This document shows positions 23,101 to 33,179 of a stretch of 64,000 bases of DNA, in pieces. A program made the translations under genes and the position numbers. Every line of letters starts with the position of its first letter. Positions within the stretch are counted from its first letter, which is position 1. Source of the DNA: Hepsetus odoe (Eukaryota; Chordata; Actinopteri; Characiformes; Hepsetidae). The stretch is taken from contig CM029383.1 in NCBI GenBank assembly GCA_017165825.1, positions 7,223,353 through 7,287,352 of the forward strand. Direction: 5' to 3'. The notes beneath the pieces were generated by a model that had not been told where the DNA came from, made no database searches, and was given only the letters and a program-made list of their open reading frames with translations.

Positions 23101-26100
23101 CTACACAAAGGAACAACTGGGCCTATTTGTTTGGCGGCACCTGAGAAGTTTAAGAAATGTCTCCATTTTATGAGCATCTTTCTTGAAACAGGACAGCATG
23201 GTGTAGTCCCTCAGCACGTGCTCAACCATGTCCTCGCGCCCCAGATAAGCCATCACACTTTCATTATTTTGCAGCTCCGGCTTGCCCTCATCCAGCATCT
23301 GTGGACAGGAAATGAAGTGAAAGTGAAAACCCTTGTCGTTGTGAAACGCAGCACAGCACAACACAATGAAATTCAACCTCTGCGTTTCACCCACACACAC
23401 GTGTAGCAGGGGGCAGCTATTGAAAGCGCCCGGGGAGCAGTGAAGGGGACGGTACCTCGCTCAAGGGTACCCCAGGACAACCAACTGGTGAGGGAATCGA
23501 ACCCACAATCCCACATCCCACAAACCCACAATCTTCTGATCCAGGGCAACTCCCTAAACAATAGGCCACCGCTGCCCGAAGAGTTCCGTTACAGGCTGTG
23601 GAGTTTGGGTTGCACATATGTTTCTGTGCAAAAGTCTCAATCCCCTCATTTCTTCATCTTTTGCTTTAAAAGAGTCAGATGTTCTTGTGTTTTAATGTAT
23701 GGTAGAGGAACAGTTCTCCAGATCTTCCTGAAGGACAGTGTTGTTGTCTCTCATGTTCAGTCCAGTCTCTGTACCTGAGCAGTTTGATAGTTCTGTGTTG
23801 GTTAATCCACACAGTGATCTACGTCTGAACCTTCAAGCAGAACAAAGCGTCTAATCTAAAACATGAAGGAGTGAAAAATGCTGAATGCTGAGTGGTTCCC
23901 TTTATCTAGAACCTTGTATCTTTAGACACTTTGCAATGACAATTACAATGACAAACAGACACTTTCACTTTTCACAGTCTAAATGCTGGGAAAGGCTCCA
24001 GCAAGCCCACCAGCCTTCATATAAGCAGTACAGGCAATGAATATATGAATTTACATATAAGACCATCATTTCAGCCTGCAGCCCTTTAAATCCACCCATT
24101 TAAAGTGCACTGCACTGGTCCTTGAGCAATCAAAAGCAAAAGCAGAGGACCGAAAAGGAAAATGATCCTGTGAAAATAAATCATTGCTGTTTTGGGTACA
24201 TAAAACCCACATATACATCATTTAGGACCTCAAGGAAAAATAAAAAACAGGAGATTTTTAAATATGTAAAGACTGTGCTGCCCTCAGTCATGAGTTTGGG
24301 CAACTGTACTGAAAGCTGTACCCCAAATCTCTTATAGGGATTGTTAGCACTATAGAGCATGGAGCACTATAACAGAGAACTGAAATGGTCCCTTAATCAT
24401 TATTCCCTTGATTAAAGCACTATAAAGAGCACTATTATAGAGAATATTAACAGCCCCATCATCACTACTCCCTGGCGATAATTAAGAATCAGGAGCGCTG
24501 TGTACACCATTCTTACAGGCTTTGACCGAAATGGATCCCTATGTGTGTTTCAGGACGCTATTGAGGATGTGGGCCATTTTCCTCCTGATGTCGCATCAGA
24601 GAATGGTATTAAAGTGTCATTTTGAGGGCATTACGATTTCCTATGATGCACTGTTCATTTCCACTGATGCAAATCCTCTGTTTTTTGGGCCACAAAAAGA
24701 GTGCAGACTCCCAAAATAGTGCCCGATGTTGTGGACAGGGCCTAGTTTCATACATATGGTCAAAAAAGGTGCCCACTAATCTCCAGAGTTTGGCACCTTA
24801 AATAGAGGTGCTCTCTTTCTGACAGTACCTTTCTGATGAGAACGAGCACTCCTTGTTCTAGATTCATCAGCTTGGTTGACATCCATTTGGTCTTGTTGAG
24901 TAGGGTGCTGGGGGCGTTGTCATAGCGATCCAGAGATGTTTGCAGGTCCATTAGGGGGTCAATCCAGAACTGGATCAGAAGGAGGACGGAGTGGAGGAGC
25001 CATTTATCCTGCAAGAACGCAATCCACCCCAGAACTCTTCAATTAGTCCCATAAAGGTTTCATCACCCACTGTCAATAAGATGTATCCATGGCTACGAAG
25101 AACAATGCTGAACCTTTCTTACCGAAATTTGCTGAACTTCGCTTTTGGATGTAGGGATGGAGACGATGTTTGAAGTGCACAAGTGGCCTTCACGGCCTTG
25201 CTGCATGAGCAAAGAGAGAGGGATGAACATTTCTTCCTGCGAAAAGCAAAAGAAGAAAAAAACAACTTACTTTTTTAAGGTCTGAAAGAAGGGCCTATTG
25301 CAGTGATTAAACATAAAAAAGAACACAAAAGGGAAGCTTGCATGTAAATGCTTCATTTTTTTTCTTGTCCCACCCATGTGCATAATCATGCTTTTACATA
25401 ATCCACATTGAGCCTGCTTTCATTTCCCAATATTTAGGGTCTAACAATTAAACTGAAGGACATTATTATTACTTTAATTTCTTTTTTTTTTTTAATTGTA
25501 CACATAGAGAAAAAGTGTGAGATGAATATTTTTAAGACTGGGACAGTCCTGCAATGTCAAATTCAAAATATTCACATAACTAGAATAAATGTGTTTCTAT
25601 TTTTTTTCATAAACACAAATCAAAATAAAAGCTCAGATTTTCCAAAGTGCTTGTTCAAAGATGTTTGCATGCCAGTCTCATCTGGGGTTCAAAATTTTTA
25701 CGATTACACTAAATCGACAAAAATTGACCAAATTCTATTCCCACAAAATGTCCTATCGTTCATTTCCCACCAGTCTTCACAGTTTCTTTGAGATGCTGAG
25801 GTCCATCTGACTGGAGGATTACTCACGAACAGCGTCCTGGTCTCCTCCGAGACGCGGTAGATAAGCTCAGCGTGTTGGACGGCTCTGTCCAGCAGCTTTT
25901 CCACAGAGATGGAGCATTGCGCCCCTCCGGTGTCCTGGTCCTGGCAGTCGAGTGCTGAACCCAGAAGTCCGTGGATGGAACAGAAGAAGATCCCCAGCCA
26001 GACCTGCAGAACTGCACACAGATTCAGGGAACAGCAGAGCGTTAAAGCAAGCAATATATAATCAGTCTCATACCGAAACGTTGTAATTTCCATTTTTATA

Positions 26101-26255
26101 GTAACCAGTATCCCCTGACATGATGGACGGAATTGGACTGCTCCAAAATCCTTTTTGATTGGTTCCCTTCTACTGCAAGGTTAGCATTTAAGAGATACAA
26201 TGTTTTGTCCCGGGGCTAATGGCTTTGAAGAAATGCTACCTTGAGTCTTTCTCAT
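23101..26255 (-). CDS. smtl: somatolactin precursor (five exons, complete)
   Basis: Fish-specific pituitary hormone of the growth hormone/prolactin family, secreted from the pars intermedia; known roles include pigment and lipid regulation. Exons, minus strand: 26255-26240 (only 16 coding bases, MRKTQ plus one base), 26011-25827, 25236-25123, 25008-24829, 23298-23101 (stop TAG 23103-23101). All GT-AG with agreeing phases, giving 230 residues. Residues 1-25 form a signal peptide. Family blocks: SVEKLLDRAVQHAELIYRVS (41-60), SEVQQISDKWLLHSVLLL (99-116), LLNKTKW with an N-glycosylation site (Asn143), LIRKMLDEG (162-170), LSCFKKDAHKMETFLKLL (200-217). The mature part has six cysteines (28, 38, 87, 202, 219, 227) that fit the three family disulfides. 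The extra cysteine many somatolactins have before LFEEM is Arg64. Exon 1 is tiny, so its assignment is least certain. Whether it is the alpha or beta paralogue I cannot settle; divergence from the perciform alpha type hints at beta. Confidence 0.95.
23313..23577 (-). mobile_element. tRNA-derived SINE in somatolactin intron 4, abutting exon 5
   Basis: Complete copy in the sense direction of the gene: gtgaaagtgaaaacccttgt tail, cacacgtgtagcaggg, ggtacctcgctcaagggtac, ccaccgctgccc. Its 3' tail lies 15 bp from the exon 5 start at 23298, so its tcactttcacttc end makes up part of the pyrimidine tract of that acceptor. Confidence 0.88.
23617..23955 (+). mobile_element. Tc1-derived non-autonomous element, in somatolactin intron 4
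   Basis: Begins with the family end tttctgtgcaaaagtctc, carries one 69-bp unit (23709-23777, with ccagatcttcctgaaggaca), then acagtgatctacgtctgaac and tctagaaccttgtatcttta. The right end is not clear. Confidence 0.75.
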
Positions 26256-26320
26256 TATTGTGCAACAGAAGAAGAGGACTGTTGATGTCGCTGCTATAGT
26301 TGGTTCCTGAGCACCAACAC

Positions 26321-26328
26321 CTTTTATA
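26321..26328 (-). promoter_or_regulatory. TATA box of the somatolactin gene
   Basis: TATAAAAG read on the minus strand, 66 bp before the proposed start codon, leaving room for a ~40-nt leader. Growth hormone/prolactin family genes have TATA promoters close to a short first exon, so this supports the exon 1 assignment. Confidence 0.7.
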
Positions 26329-26341
26329 TGAAATGGACTTC

Positions 26342-26356
26342 ATGAATGAATGCAAA
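26342..26356 (-). promoter_or_regulatory. POU-domain (Pit-1-like) site upstream of somatolactin
   Basis: Just upstream of the TATA box, the plus strand reads atgaatgaatgcaaac, an AT-rich, octamer-like element with atgcaaa. Pit-1 (Pou1f1) drives all pituitary hormones of this family in fish; binding here is inferred from motif and position only. Confidence 0.4.
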
Positions 26357-26523
26357 CCTTCACGCAAGTGGTAAGATTATATTGCTGGCTGGATTTCCGC
26401 TATGATTTTATGCATTGTCTTCACCTGAAGGACAGAATTCCTGGAAGAACAGGGCAACAAAATATGCCTTCGTCATGATTTCCAGGCTGTTAATGAAGGG
26501 TTCTACTTTTTGTTTGTCTTCGG

Positions 26524-26750
26524 AAATGAAAGTGACTTTTTGTCATTGTGAGAAACAGCACGGCACAGAGTGAGACACAGCGAAGTCTCTGCATTTAACA
26601 CGCACACACACCGTGCAGCAAGGGAGCAGTGATGAGGACGGTACCTTGCTCAAGGGTACCTCAGGGCAACCTACTGGTCTGGGATTCAAACCCAGGATCG
26701 GAAGGTCCTGATGGGGACAGTCCCTCGCCTCTAGGCCACCGATGCCCCAG
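26524..26750 (-). mobile_element. tRNA-derived SINE (main family)
   Basis: Reverse-oriented: aatgaaagtgactttttgtc, gagcagtgatgaggacggta, ccttgctcaagggtacctca, ctggtctgggattcaaaccc, ctaggccaccgatgcccc. It lies about 200 bp upstream of the somatolactin TATA box. Confidence 0.85.
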
Positions 26751-27009
26751 TTAAATGTTAAATGAATTGCGACCTGTTTGTAAGGCAGATTGCAAAGGTT
26801 CAACAAATTCAAATGATTAACTTGCCAACAGGAACTGGGTAGGTGACAAATGACCAAACCGACATTAATTCATTTAAACTTGTTTTTTTTAATTTAACTC
26901 TAGAGTAACAATGATTGTCCTCTTAAAATGGAAAAAGACAAAACGGTCAAATACAAAAAAAATAGATTTTAAGACTGATATACCTTAATATTCACAAGTT
27001 TTTAGGCCA

Positions 27010-27140
27010 GCCCTATTAGTATGAGGGGTGGTGGTGGTGGTCTAGTAGGATACTCACCTATGGAGCATGAGATCACCGGCTCTAAAAATGGAAATGAAAG
27101 GAAATGGAAGTGGAAATGGATAAGAGCATCTGCTGTAAAT
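27010..27140 (+). mobile_element. fragment of the second SINE family
   Basis: Contains tggtggtctagtaggatac with atggagcatgagatca, then ggataagagcatctgctgta, the end block of the family seen at 20242-20435. Confidence 0.55.
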
Positions 27141-27870
27141 GTAAATTTGATTTACATCCCTGTGCTTAGCTGAAGAACCCTCCTCGTCACCATTCTAGAA
27201 AAATGTCCAAAGTGCAGAATTAAACCAGAAGAGACAGAATGTAAATGAAAAGGTAGTTTTGTAATTGTGTAATAGCTTTGTAATTACACTTTACCAGCCT
27301 AGTAATATGATGGCTCACATCAACCCACGTATGACATCGTTCCTTCTCGTTCACAGTTTGTCACTTCTTGCACCTTTTGCGTGGACGTCAAGTGGATGGA
27401 TGTTTATGCAGCATACAGCCTTAGTGGTCTGTCAGGGGATCAGGTGTTCTGACCTTTGTGTTACCTTTTTCCTGACGCAAATACGGATTTGCAGGAGAGC
27501 AGCCTCTTCCCCTCAAGTTAAACGCCTCTTTAGAAAATGTTGCCTCATTCGTGCTTCACATGCCTACAACTGGTTATTTTTAGAAGAGAAAATCATCTAA
27601 AATATGTTCTTCACAGGACAAAAGCCAAACTTTTCGAGCTTTTATGTTTATTTGAAAACAAGGAAGCCTGAAAAACATAATTTCATAATATTTTGGGAGG
27701 TTTAAGATCCTAGAAACCAAGTAAAGACAGTGAAACACCCCACAAGTGAGAAATTCAGAGTCTGGTTATCTACGAACCTGTTATGGATCATTAGAACCTA
27801 CTCTGGTTTACACCTGTGGAAACTCTCTTCTCTTTTCCAGATGAAAATACTCAAGTTACATTCAAAAACT
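27141..27870. other. intergenic, no gene seen
   Basis: An open frame at 27265-27600 (111 codons) has no recognisable domain or splice context. Confidence 0.45.
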
Positions 27871-28020
27871 GAAGTGAAAGTGACTATTTGCGATTGTGAA
27901 ACACAACAAAATGCAGCCTCTGTATTTAACCCACACCGTCCAGCAGGGGGCAGCTATTTAAAACACCCGGGGAGCAGCGATGGGGATGGTACCTTGCTCA
28001 AGGGTACCCGAGGGTAACCC
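27871..28020 (-). mobile_element. truncated tRNA-derived SINE (main family)
   Basis: Tail, body and gtaccttgctcaagggtacc blocks are present; the promoter-like head (A/B boxes) is missing. Confidence 0.82.
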
Positions 28021-28342
28021 TGTTTGTTTGAGGCTGCAAATACTTAAACACATTTAGTTGAATTCATACATGGGCTTAATTAAACGACAACCCTGTCTGT
28101 CTTAATAATGTTCTTGTGCATAATAAATAAGTCAAGGAGAATATAAACTAAATACAAACAATGGATTATGTTCCAGAAACAACAAATAATGTAAATAATA
28201 CCTAGTAATACATAACATTACAAAAAAAAAAAAAATATATATATATATAATATAAAATAAGTAATATTCTAAATAACATTCAAATTCAAAATATATTGAC
28301 AATCATTTTATAGATCATCTTAAATGTGTCCAAGAAAATGTA

Positions 28343-28822
28343 CAGCTCTGTGCAAATGTCTTGATTTTTTATGTATTTTAATTGAGCAGTTCTCCAGATC
28401 TTCCTGAAGGACAGTGTTGTTGTCTCTCATGTTCAGTCCAGTCTCTGTACCTGAGCAGTTCTCCAGATCTTCCTGAAGGACAGTGTTGTTGTCCCTCATG
28501 TTCAGTCCAGTCTCTGTACCTGAGCAGCACAGGAGTTTGGAATCATATCCATAGAAATTGGAACAAAAAGCACTCATAGTAGAGCTTTCGAACGTCCTTC
28601 AAGAAGCCTTGAATGAAATGAAACAAAAAAGCTCGCCCAAGAGAGATCAGGCTGTGCTGAAGAATTACGGTGGTCACACCAAATATTGACTTTAAAGATG
28701 ATTAGATTTAAACTCTCGTATAGACGTCATGTTTGCACATTTACACGAATATGTTGCCTTTTCTCATTTTCCTTCAGAGTAGAAAGAAACGAGGAGCGGC
28801 TTAATATTTTGGCTCAGTGCTG
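28343..28822 (+). mobile_element. complete Tc1-derived non-autonomous element with two 69-bp units
   Basis: Flanked by TA at 28341-28342 and 28823-28824; ends cagctctgtgcaaatgtc and ggctcagtgctg are imperfectly inverted. Two head-to-tail 69-bp units lie at about 28386-28525. Downstream on the plus strand the frame RDQAVLKNYGGHTKY plus stop (about 28647-28694) is the preserved end of a Tc1 transposase. Confidence 0.88.
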
Positions 28823-28824
28823 TA

Positions 28825-30058
28825 TACATACACGTACGAATTTCCACTGAGAGCCTTCAGAAAGACTAGCCTGGCAGGTACTAAGAATGGTCTGGAATAA
28901 ATGGAGATGAGAAAAATTCAAAATGTAAATGAACTTTGAGAACAGTTTGGCTGCAAGTGATGTGAACATGGAGGGCAAAGCATTTTTTAAAGTAAATACG
29001 CTTCCAGAAGAATAGATGCCCATGGGTTCTGCACATTGATCTCAGTCATCGCATATTCGTTACCCAAAAATCCTTTTACAGTAAAGGCTGCCACTCAAAG
29101 TCAATTACACACCTTCTAACTGTGATAATGCATGCGTGTGTTGAAGCGAATCGAGCGGCTGCCTCGTGCCGCTTCACGACCATCGTGATTCTAACCACAC
29201 ATGCGGGGCCAGGTGGGACTCTGGTTAAACATGCATGGCTATCAGTGAAGCTTGCTTAACCCCTGCTCATCCACTGGCTTTAATCTGTTTCCATAAATGG
29301 CACATTCCTCCCACGGCTGAGGAATTACTGCTTAGCTTCCAGGCTTCCACACCTGCGAGAGGCAGGCCGGAGAAAGTTCTTTCTTTAATTCCACTTTGTC
29401 CTTATCGAAAGGTGTAGTGACTCCTGGTACAGTCCTCATTTTGGCCCTGAAAAGCTCTCGAGGCAGTTTAGCAGAAGGGCTCAGCTTATTGCCTAATTGC
29501 ATGCAGAGAGTTTGGAGGTTCTCGGTTGCTGTTAAGATGCCTCACTAAACCTCAGAATTCATCTCGCCGCAGCCGTCGGCAGCCGCGCCATCAATACCCA
29601 TTTCAGAGGGATCATAAGTAACAGAATCTCGGACAAATGAACCTAATCTTAAAAAAAATCGTCATGTTTACTACTTTGTTGCGAAATCCTTTGCGATCAA
29701 TGGCTGCCTGAGGAATCCCACGCAAAGAGATTTAAGGCGGCGGTTCGAATCGCCCTGTTGTTGACGTCAGTCATCACACCGTCCGTTCGAGATGATGTGG
29801 TTCGGCATTCGATCATGAGCACTTTCTTTATTCCCCGCACTGTCTACTTTTCATTACCCGGGTAAAGATTTAGCTTCGTGGCATCTGTCCGCAGGACTTG
29901 GCTTTTTCCATCTATCGGCTTTTCTGACTTTTGCAAGCTGTAATTTGGCCTATTGGCTTGGCTTTTTTTAGTGTGTTCCTTCTCCTTTCTTTTATCACCA
30001 GCATGCTGGGCTCAAGGGTAGCATGCGAACACAATGAGCAATTCGGCCAGCTACAGGC
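28825..30058. other. non-repetitive intergenic DNA, possible conserved non-coding sequence
   Basis: No repeats or exons recognised. Sequence complexity is higher and AT/GC more even than in the repeat-rich parts, which would fit regulatory DNA, but I cannot test conservation. Confidence 0.35.
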
Positions 30059-30059
30059 A

Positions 30060-30640
30060 GTTGGAGATTAAATTTTGCTGGGATGCAGTTGGGTACCGTC
30101 AGAACTTTGTCAGATTATAATTGGGCTGCAGTTGGTTTTAGGCAGCCCTTGGTAAAGCCAAGGCCTCTTTTGATTCGAAAGAGAATTTGTTGGGTCCAGT
30201 CGAATGAATGGATCAGAATTTTGTTGCTCTGTAGTTGGGAACTATTTGGGTTATGTGGGGCTACAGTCTGTCAGGCCACAGTTCAGACAGAATCAGACAG
30301 ATTTAAGCAGGTGTTATTTGGGTTAAGACAGAATTGGCTTAGTCTGCAACTGGGATGGGCAGAATTTTGTTGGTTTCTCGTTATACTCATTTGTTGGGAA
30401 ACATTCGAGCTCGACATTTTGAGTTACAGTTGGGTTACCTTCACATTTGGATCAAGACTGAGTTTCGTTCATGAACTATTGAGTTTGGGGAGTTTGTTGG
30501 GAAACAGTCAGGTTCAGACAACATTTGGACTTTTTCACTCTGGTTGCCTTTGGGTTGAGTCTGAATGGGCTACAGTTGGGTTCAGACCATCGTTTGGGTG
30601 ATAGTTGAGTTCAGACAGATTTGGTGGGTTCAGATCAAAC
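30060..30640. repeat. degenerate TTGGG-rich tandem repeat, block 1
   Basis: Irregular units around tacagttgggttcagacaga and attttgttggg recur every 35-60 bp with heavy divergence. A 172-codon frame on the plus strand (Trp/Leu/Gly-rich) is produced by the repeat. The same repeat type resumes at 32070-32860. Confidence 0.72.
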
Positions 30641-30683
30641 TCTACACTCTTGGACGAAACAGGAGAAGTCTGAGAGCTGGAGG

Positions 30684-30836
30684 GAAGTGAAAGTGACTAT
30701 TTGTGATTGTAAAACATGGCACACAGTGAACCACAACAAAATTCAACCTCTGCTTTTCACCCACACAGCTATTTAAAGCACCCGAGGAGCAGTGAAGGGG
30801 ACAATACCTTGCTCAAGGGTATCTCAGAACCAGCTG
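30684..30836 (-). mobile_element. truncated tRNA-derived SINE (main family)
   Basis: gaagtgaaagtgactatttg tail, ttcaacctctgcttttcacc, gaggagcagtgaaggggaca, ccttgctcaagggtatctca; the head is missing. Confidence 0.82.
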
Positions 30837-30943
30837 GGTTATGAAGGACCATCAAGGAGGATTTCAGCAAAGGGAGGTAATGAGGAACATGATGGGAACA
30901 TGATGATAAAGAGAAGTGCTAAAGGGTGAAAACCTAACACACA

Positions 30944-30947
30944 AACA

Positions 30948-30982
<35 letters not shown>

Positions 30983-30985
30983 ACA

Positions 30986-31022
<37 letters not shown>
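30944..31022. repeat. (CA)n microsatellite
   Basis: Almost pure (ca)n with two gtac interruptions. Confidence 0.97.
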
Positions 31023-31023
<1 letters not shown>

Positions 31024-31205
31024 TGCTTCACTTCATTCCCACAAAGATAACAGCACACACATGAATATGGATACCACGTCTTTTCTCTGAGGATCTGTGC
31101 CCTTTGTGGTGGACACTCTGTCTCTCTCTTCCTGCCGTCTCTCTTCATCCCTTTTCCCACTCAGCCTCTCCTCCTCTCTCCCTACGTCTCCCCTTTGCTC
31201 GTCAG

Positions 31206-31288
31206 CCGTATTTGTTGTGCTGTGATCCCAAGGGGGAGCCAAACGAGATGAGTTTCAAAGCCCGCTTCACCATCAAAAAGAATCAAAG
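31206..31288 (+). CDS. candidate exon, unidentified
   Basis: An 83-bp segment with a strong acceptor (long pyrimidine tract ending in cgtcag, 31106-31205) and a good donor (aaag|gtagaa). One frame is open through it and reads PYLLCCDPKGEPNEM, then SFKARFTIKKNQ. I do not recognise the peptide. The pyrimidine tract could simply be a CT-rich satellite next to the (CA)n, and short open segments with splice-like edges arise by chance. No partner exons were found. Confidence 0.2.
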
Positions 31289-31299
31289 GTAGAATCTGA

Positions 31300-32065
31300 C
31301 TGGTCACAGGGGACGCATTAAAGTTAATATTCATTAATTGAGCGTTAGCTTTCAGCTTTGCCCCCCCTTTTTATCATAAGCTTGGATTTTTATTTTGCCT
31401 ACGTGAAGCGAACGGGCTGTTAACACATCTGCATGCAGCACGTTGAGCGATTCATAACTGCCTCCCTGTTGCCTTTTACCAGCAACTACATTTTTTAAGC
31501 AGCACGGACACTTGACACACGCTGACGATCGTTGAGGAGAAGTGCCTCAAGTCTTTTTGTTCCTTCTGCGAGATGTGCTGTGCACAGATGCATTTCACAA
31601 GGAATACTAAGTGTTTCTAGATGGAGATTTCCCAAGAATATTGTCATGCATTCCCACCATCGTTCTGTCAGGATGAAAGAGAGAGGGCCGGGTATCGTTT
31701 ATGAACATTCATTCACCCTCTGCTTCATGTTTTAGTCTTCCTTCAGAGTCTGTGCACATTGCCGAATAACAGGATGTGGAAAAGGTCTCTTTTGTGCTGG
31801 AGTGTCACTTCAAGGCTTTATAGCACACTGTAAAAGTAATAAACTCTACAGAGTGCTGGCCATGAGTTACTGGATAATGGCAATGAGTTGGGTTTTAACT
31901 ACAGCTTGTTTAATAAATTGTCAGGGACCTTTGACCTCCTGCTCTCAGGGAAGTGTGCATGTGCCCACTTTGGTGTTAAAGGTTTAGTTTGAGTCCACTT
32001 ATGAGGCTAGAGGACTAGAAAAACACTTAATCTGTTCCAACTGCATTGCAGGCAGGAAACTTGAT
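31300..32065. other. intergenic, no gene seen
   Basis: Unique sequence without recognised features. Confidence 0.45.
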
Positions 32066-32069
32066 TGGA

Positions 32070-32860
32070 CTGAGTGTTGGGTCATGGTTGGACTGTGACA
32101 GAATCATGTTTGTTGAGCTGGATTGGGATAGAATTTTGTTGGGGTAATTGTAGGTTTAGAACAAATTTTATTGGGCCACAGCTCAGTTTGGCTTAAAAAT
32201 TCTGGGAAAAATTTGGGTTTTTGGTGGGTTATATTTGGATTGGGACAGAATTTTTCAGTGTGCTACAAAATTTTATTGGGTGGAATTGGATCAGGGCACT
32301 GCGATGGGCTGGCGACCTGTCCAGGTCCTCGCCCTGTGTGCGCTGGGTTGGACACCAGCACTCCCCCGCGACCCCGTTTGGGACAAGCGGCAGAAAATGG
32401 ATGGATGGATGGATGGATCAGGGCAGAAATATGTTGGCGTAAAATTTTGGGACTGTTTGGGGATCAGATTTGTTGGTTATTATTTGGACTGAGAGGGCAA
32501 AAATGCACTGGGACAAGAATTTTGTAGGTGTTTGGGGGGTTTTGGTAAAAGCTTAGTTGGGCCCGTTTGGAGTTTGGTTAGGCTACAGCTGGATTGGGAC
32601 AGATGTTTGTCAGAAGTTTGCCGAGATTTGTTGGGTTGCATTTGGGTTTGGATAGAATAATTTATGTTCCAGTTAGAGTTTTGTTGGCTTACAGCTGGAA
32701 TGAGCCAGAATTTTTTTGCATCTGTTTAGACTGGGTGACATTTTTGTCAGGTGACAGTTGGACTGAGAGAGAATTGTGTCAGACTTCAACTGGACAGCGA
32801 CAGAATGATGTCACCCAACTGGTTTGGAAAATCTTGTTGATCTGTAGTTGATTTGGGACA
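32070..32860. repeat. degenerate TTGGG-rich tandem repeat, block 2
   Basis: Units of the type acagctggattgggacagaa and ttttgttgggt recur irregularly, as in block 1 (30060-30640). The block is interrupted by an L2-like tail at 32293-32418. Confidence 0.72.
32293..32418 (+). mobile_element. L2-like LINE/SINE 3' tail
   Basis: actgcgatgggctggcgacc, ggttggacaccagcactccc, gggacaagcggcagaaaatg and a (gatg)n end. Nearly identical to 21597-21725 apart from a ~16-bp deletion after gtccagg. Severely 5' truncated, as expected of LINE-mediated insertion. Confidence 0.85.
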
Positions 32861-32909
32861 AATTACCCGTTGGCTCTTCCATGCAATCAACACACCTCAT
32901 ATCTGGTTT

Positions 32910-33122
32910 TTAAAGTGAAAGTGAAAGTGACAACCCTCGTCATTGCGAGGTCACAGCACAGCACACAGCGAACCACAACGAAATTGGACCTCTGCATTTA
33001 ACCCATACACACACGTGCAGCAGTGGGCAGCTATTGAAAGCTCCCGGGGAGCAGTGACGGGCACGGTACCCATGATCTTCCGATCCGGGGCAACTACCTA
33101 ACCACTAGGCCACTGCTGTCTT
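32910..33122 (-). mobile_element. tRNA-derived SINE (main family), internally deleted
   Basis: aaagtgaaagtgaaagtgac tail, cattgcgaggtcacagcac, cacacacgtgcagcagtggg, ggagcagtgacgggcacggt, then a jump to catgatcttccgatccgggg (the lead-in to the B-box side is missing) and actaggccactgctgtc. Confidence 0.82.
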
Positions 33123-33179
33123 TATTGTTCTCACATCTTCATGATTCTGATTTTTCAGCCTCACATTAAACTTTTTTTA

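Noticed and set aside
26018..26093. In-frame extension of somatolactin exon 2 upstream (METTF-like start at 26093)
   Set aside because: The sequence is an intron with a splice acceptor at 26012-26013; family members have a separate tiny first exon.
26418..26480. Alternative somatolactin first exon (minus strand ATG near 26476 with a caggtgaag donor)
   Set aside because: Its phase does not join to exon 2 in the conserved frame and it lies upstream of the TATA box; the 16-base exon at 26255-26240 fits better.
30083..30601. 172-codon Trp/Gly/Leu-rich open frame
   Set aside because: It is generated by a degenerate TTGGG-rich tandem repeat and lacks any domain signature.
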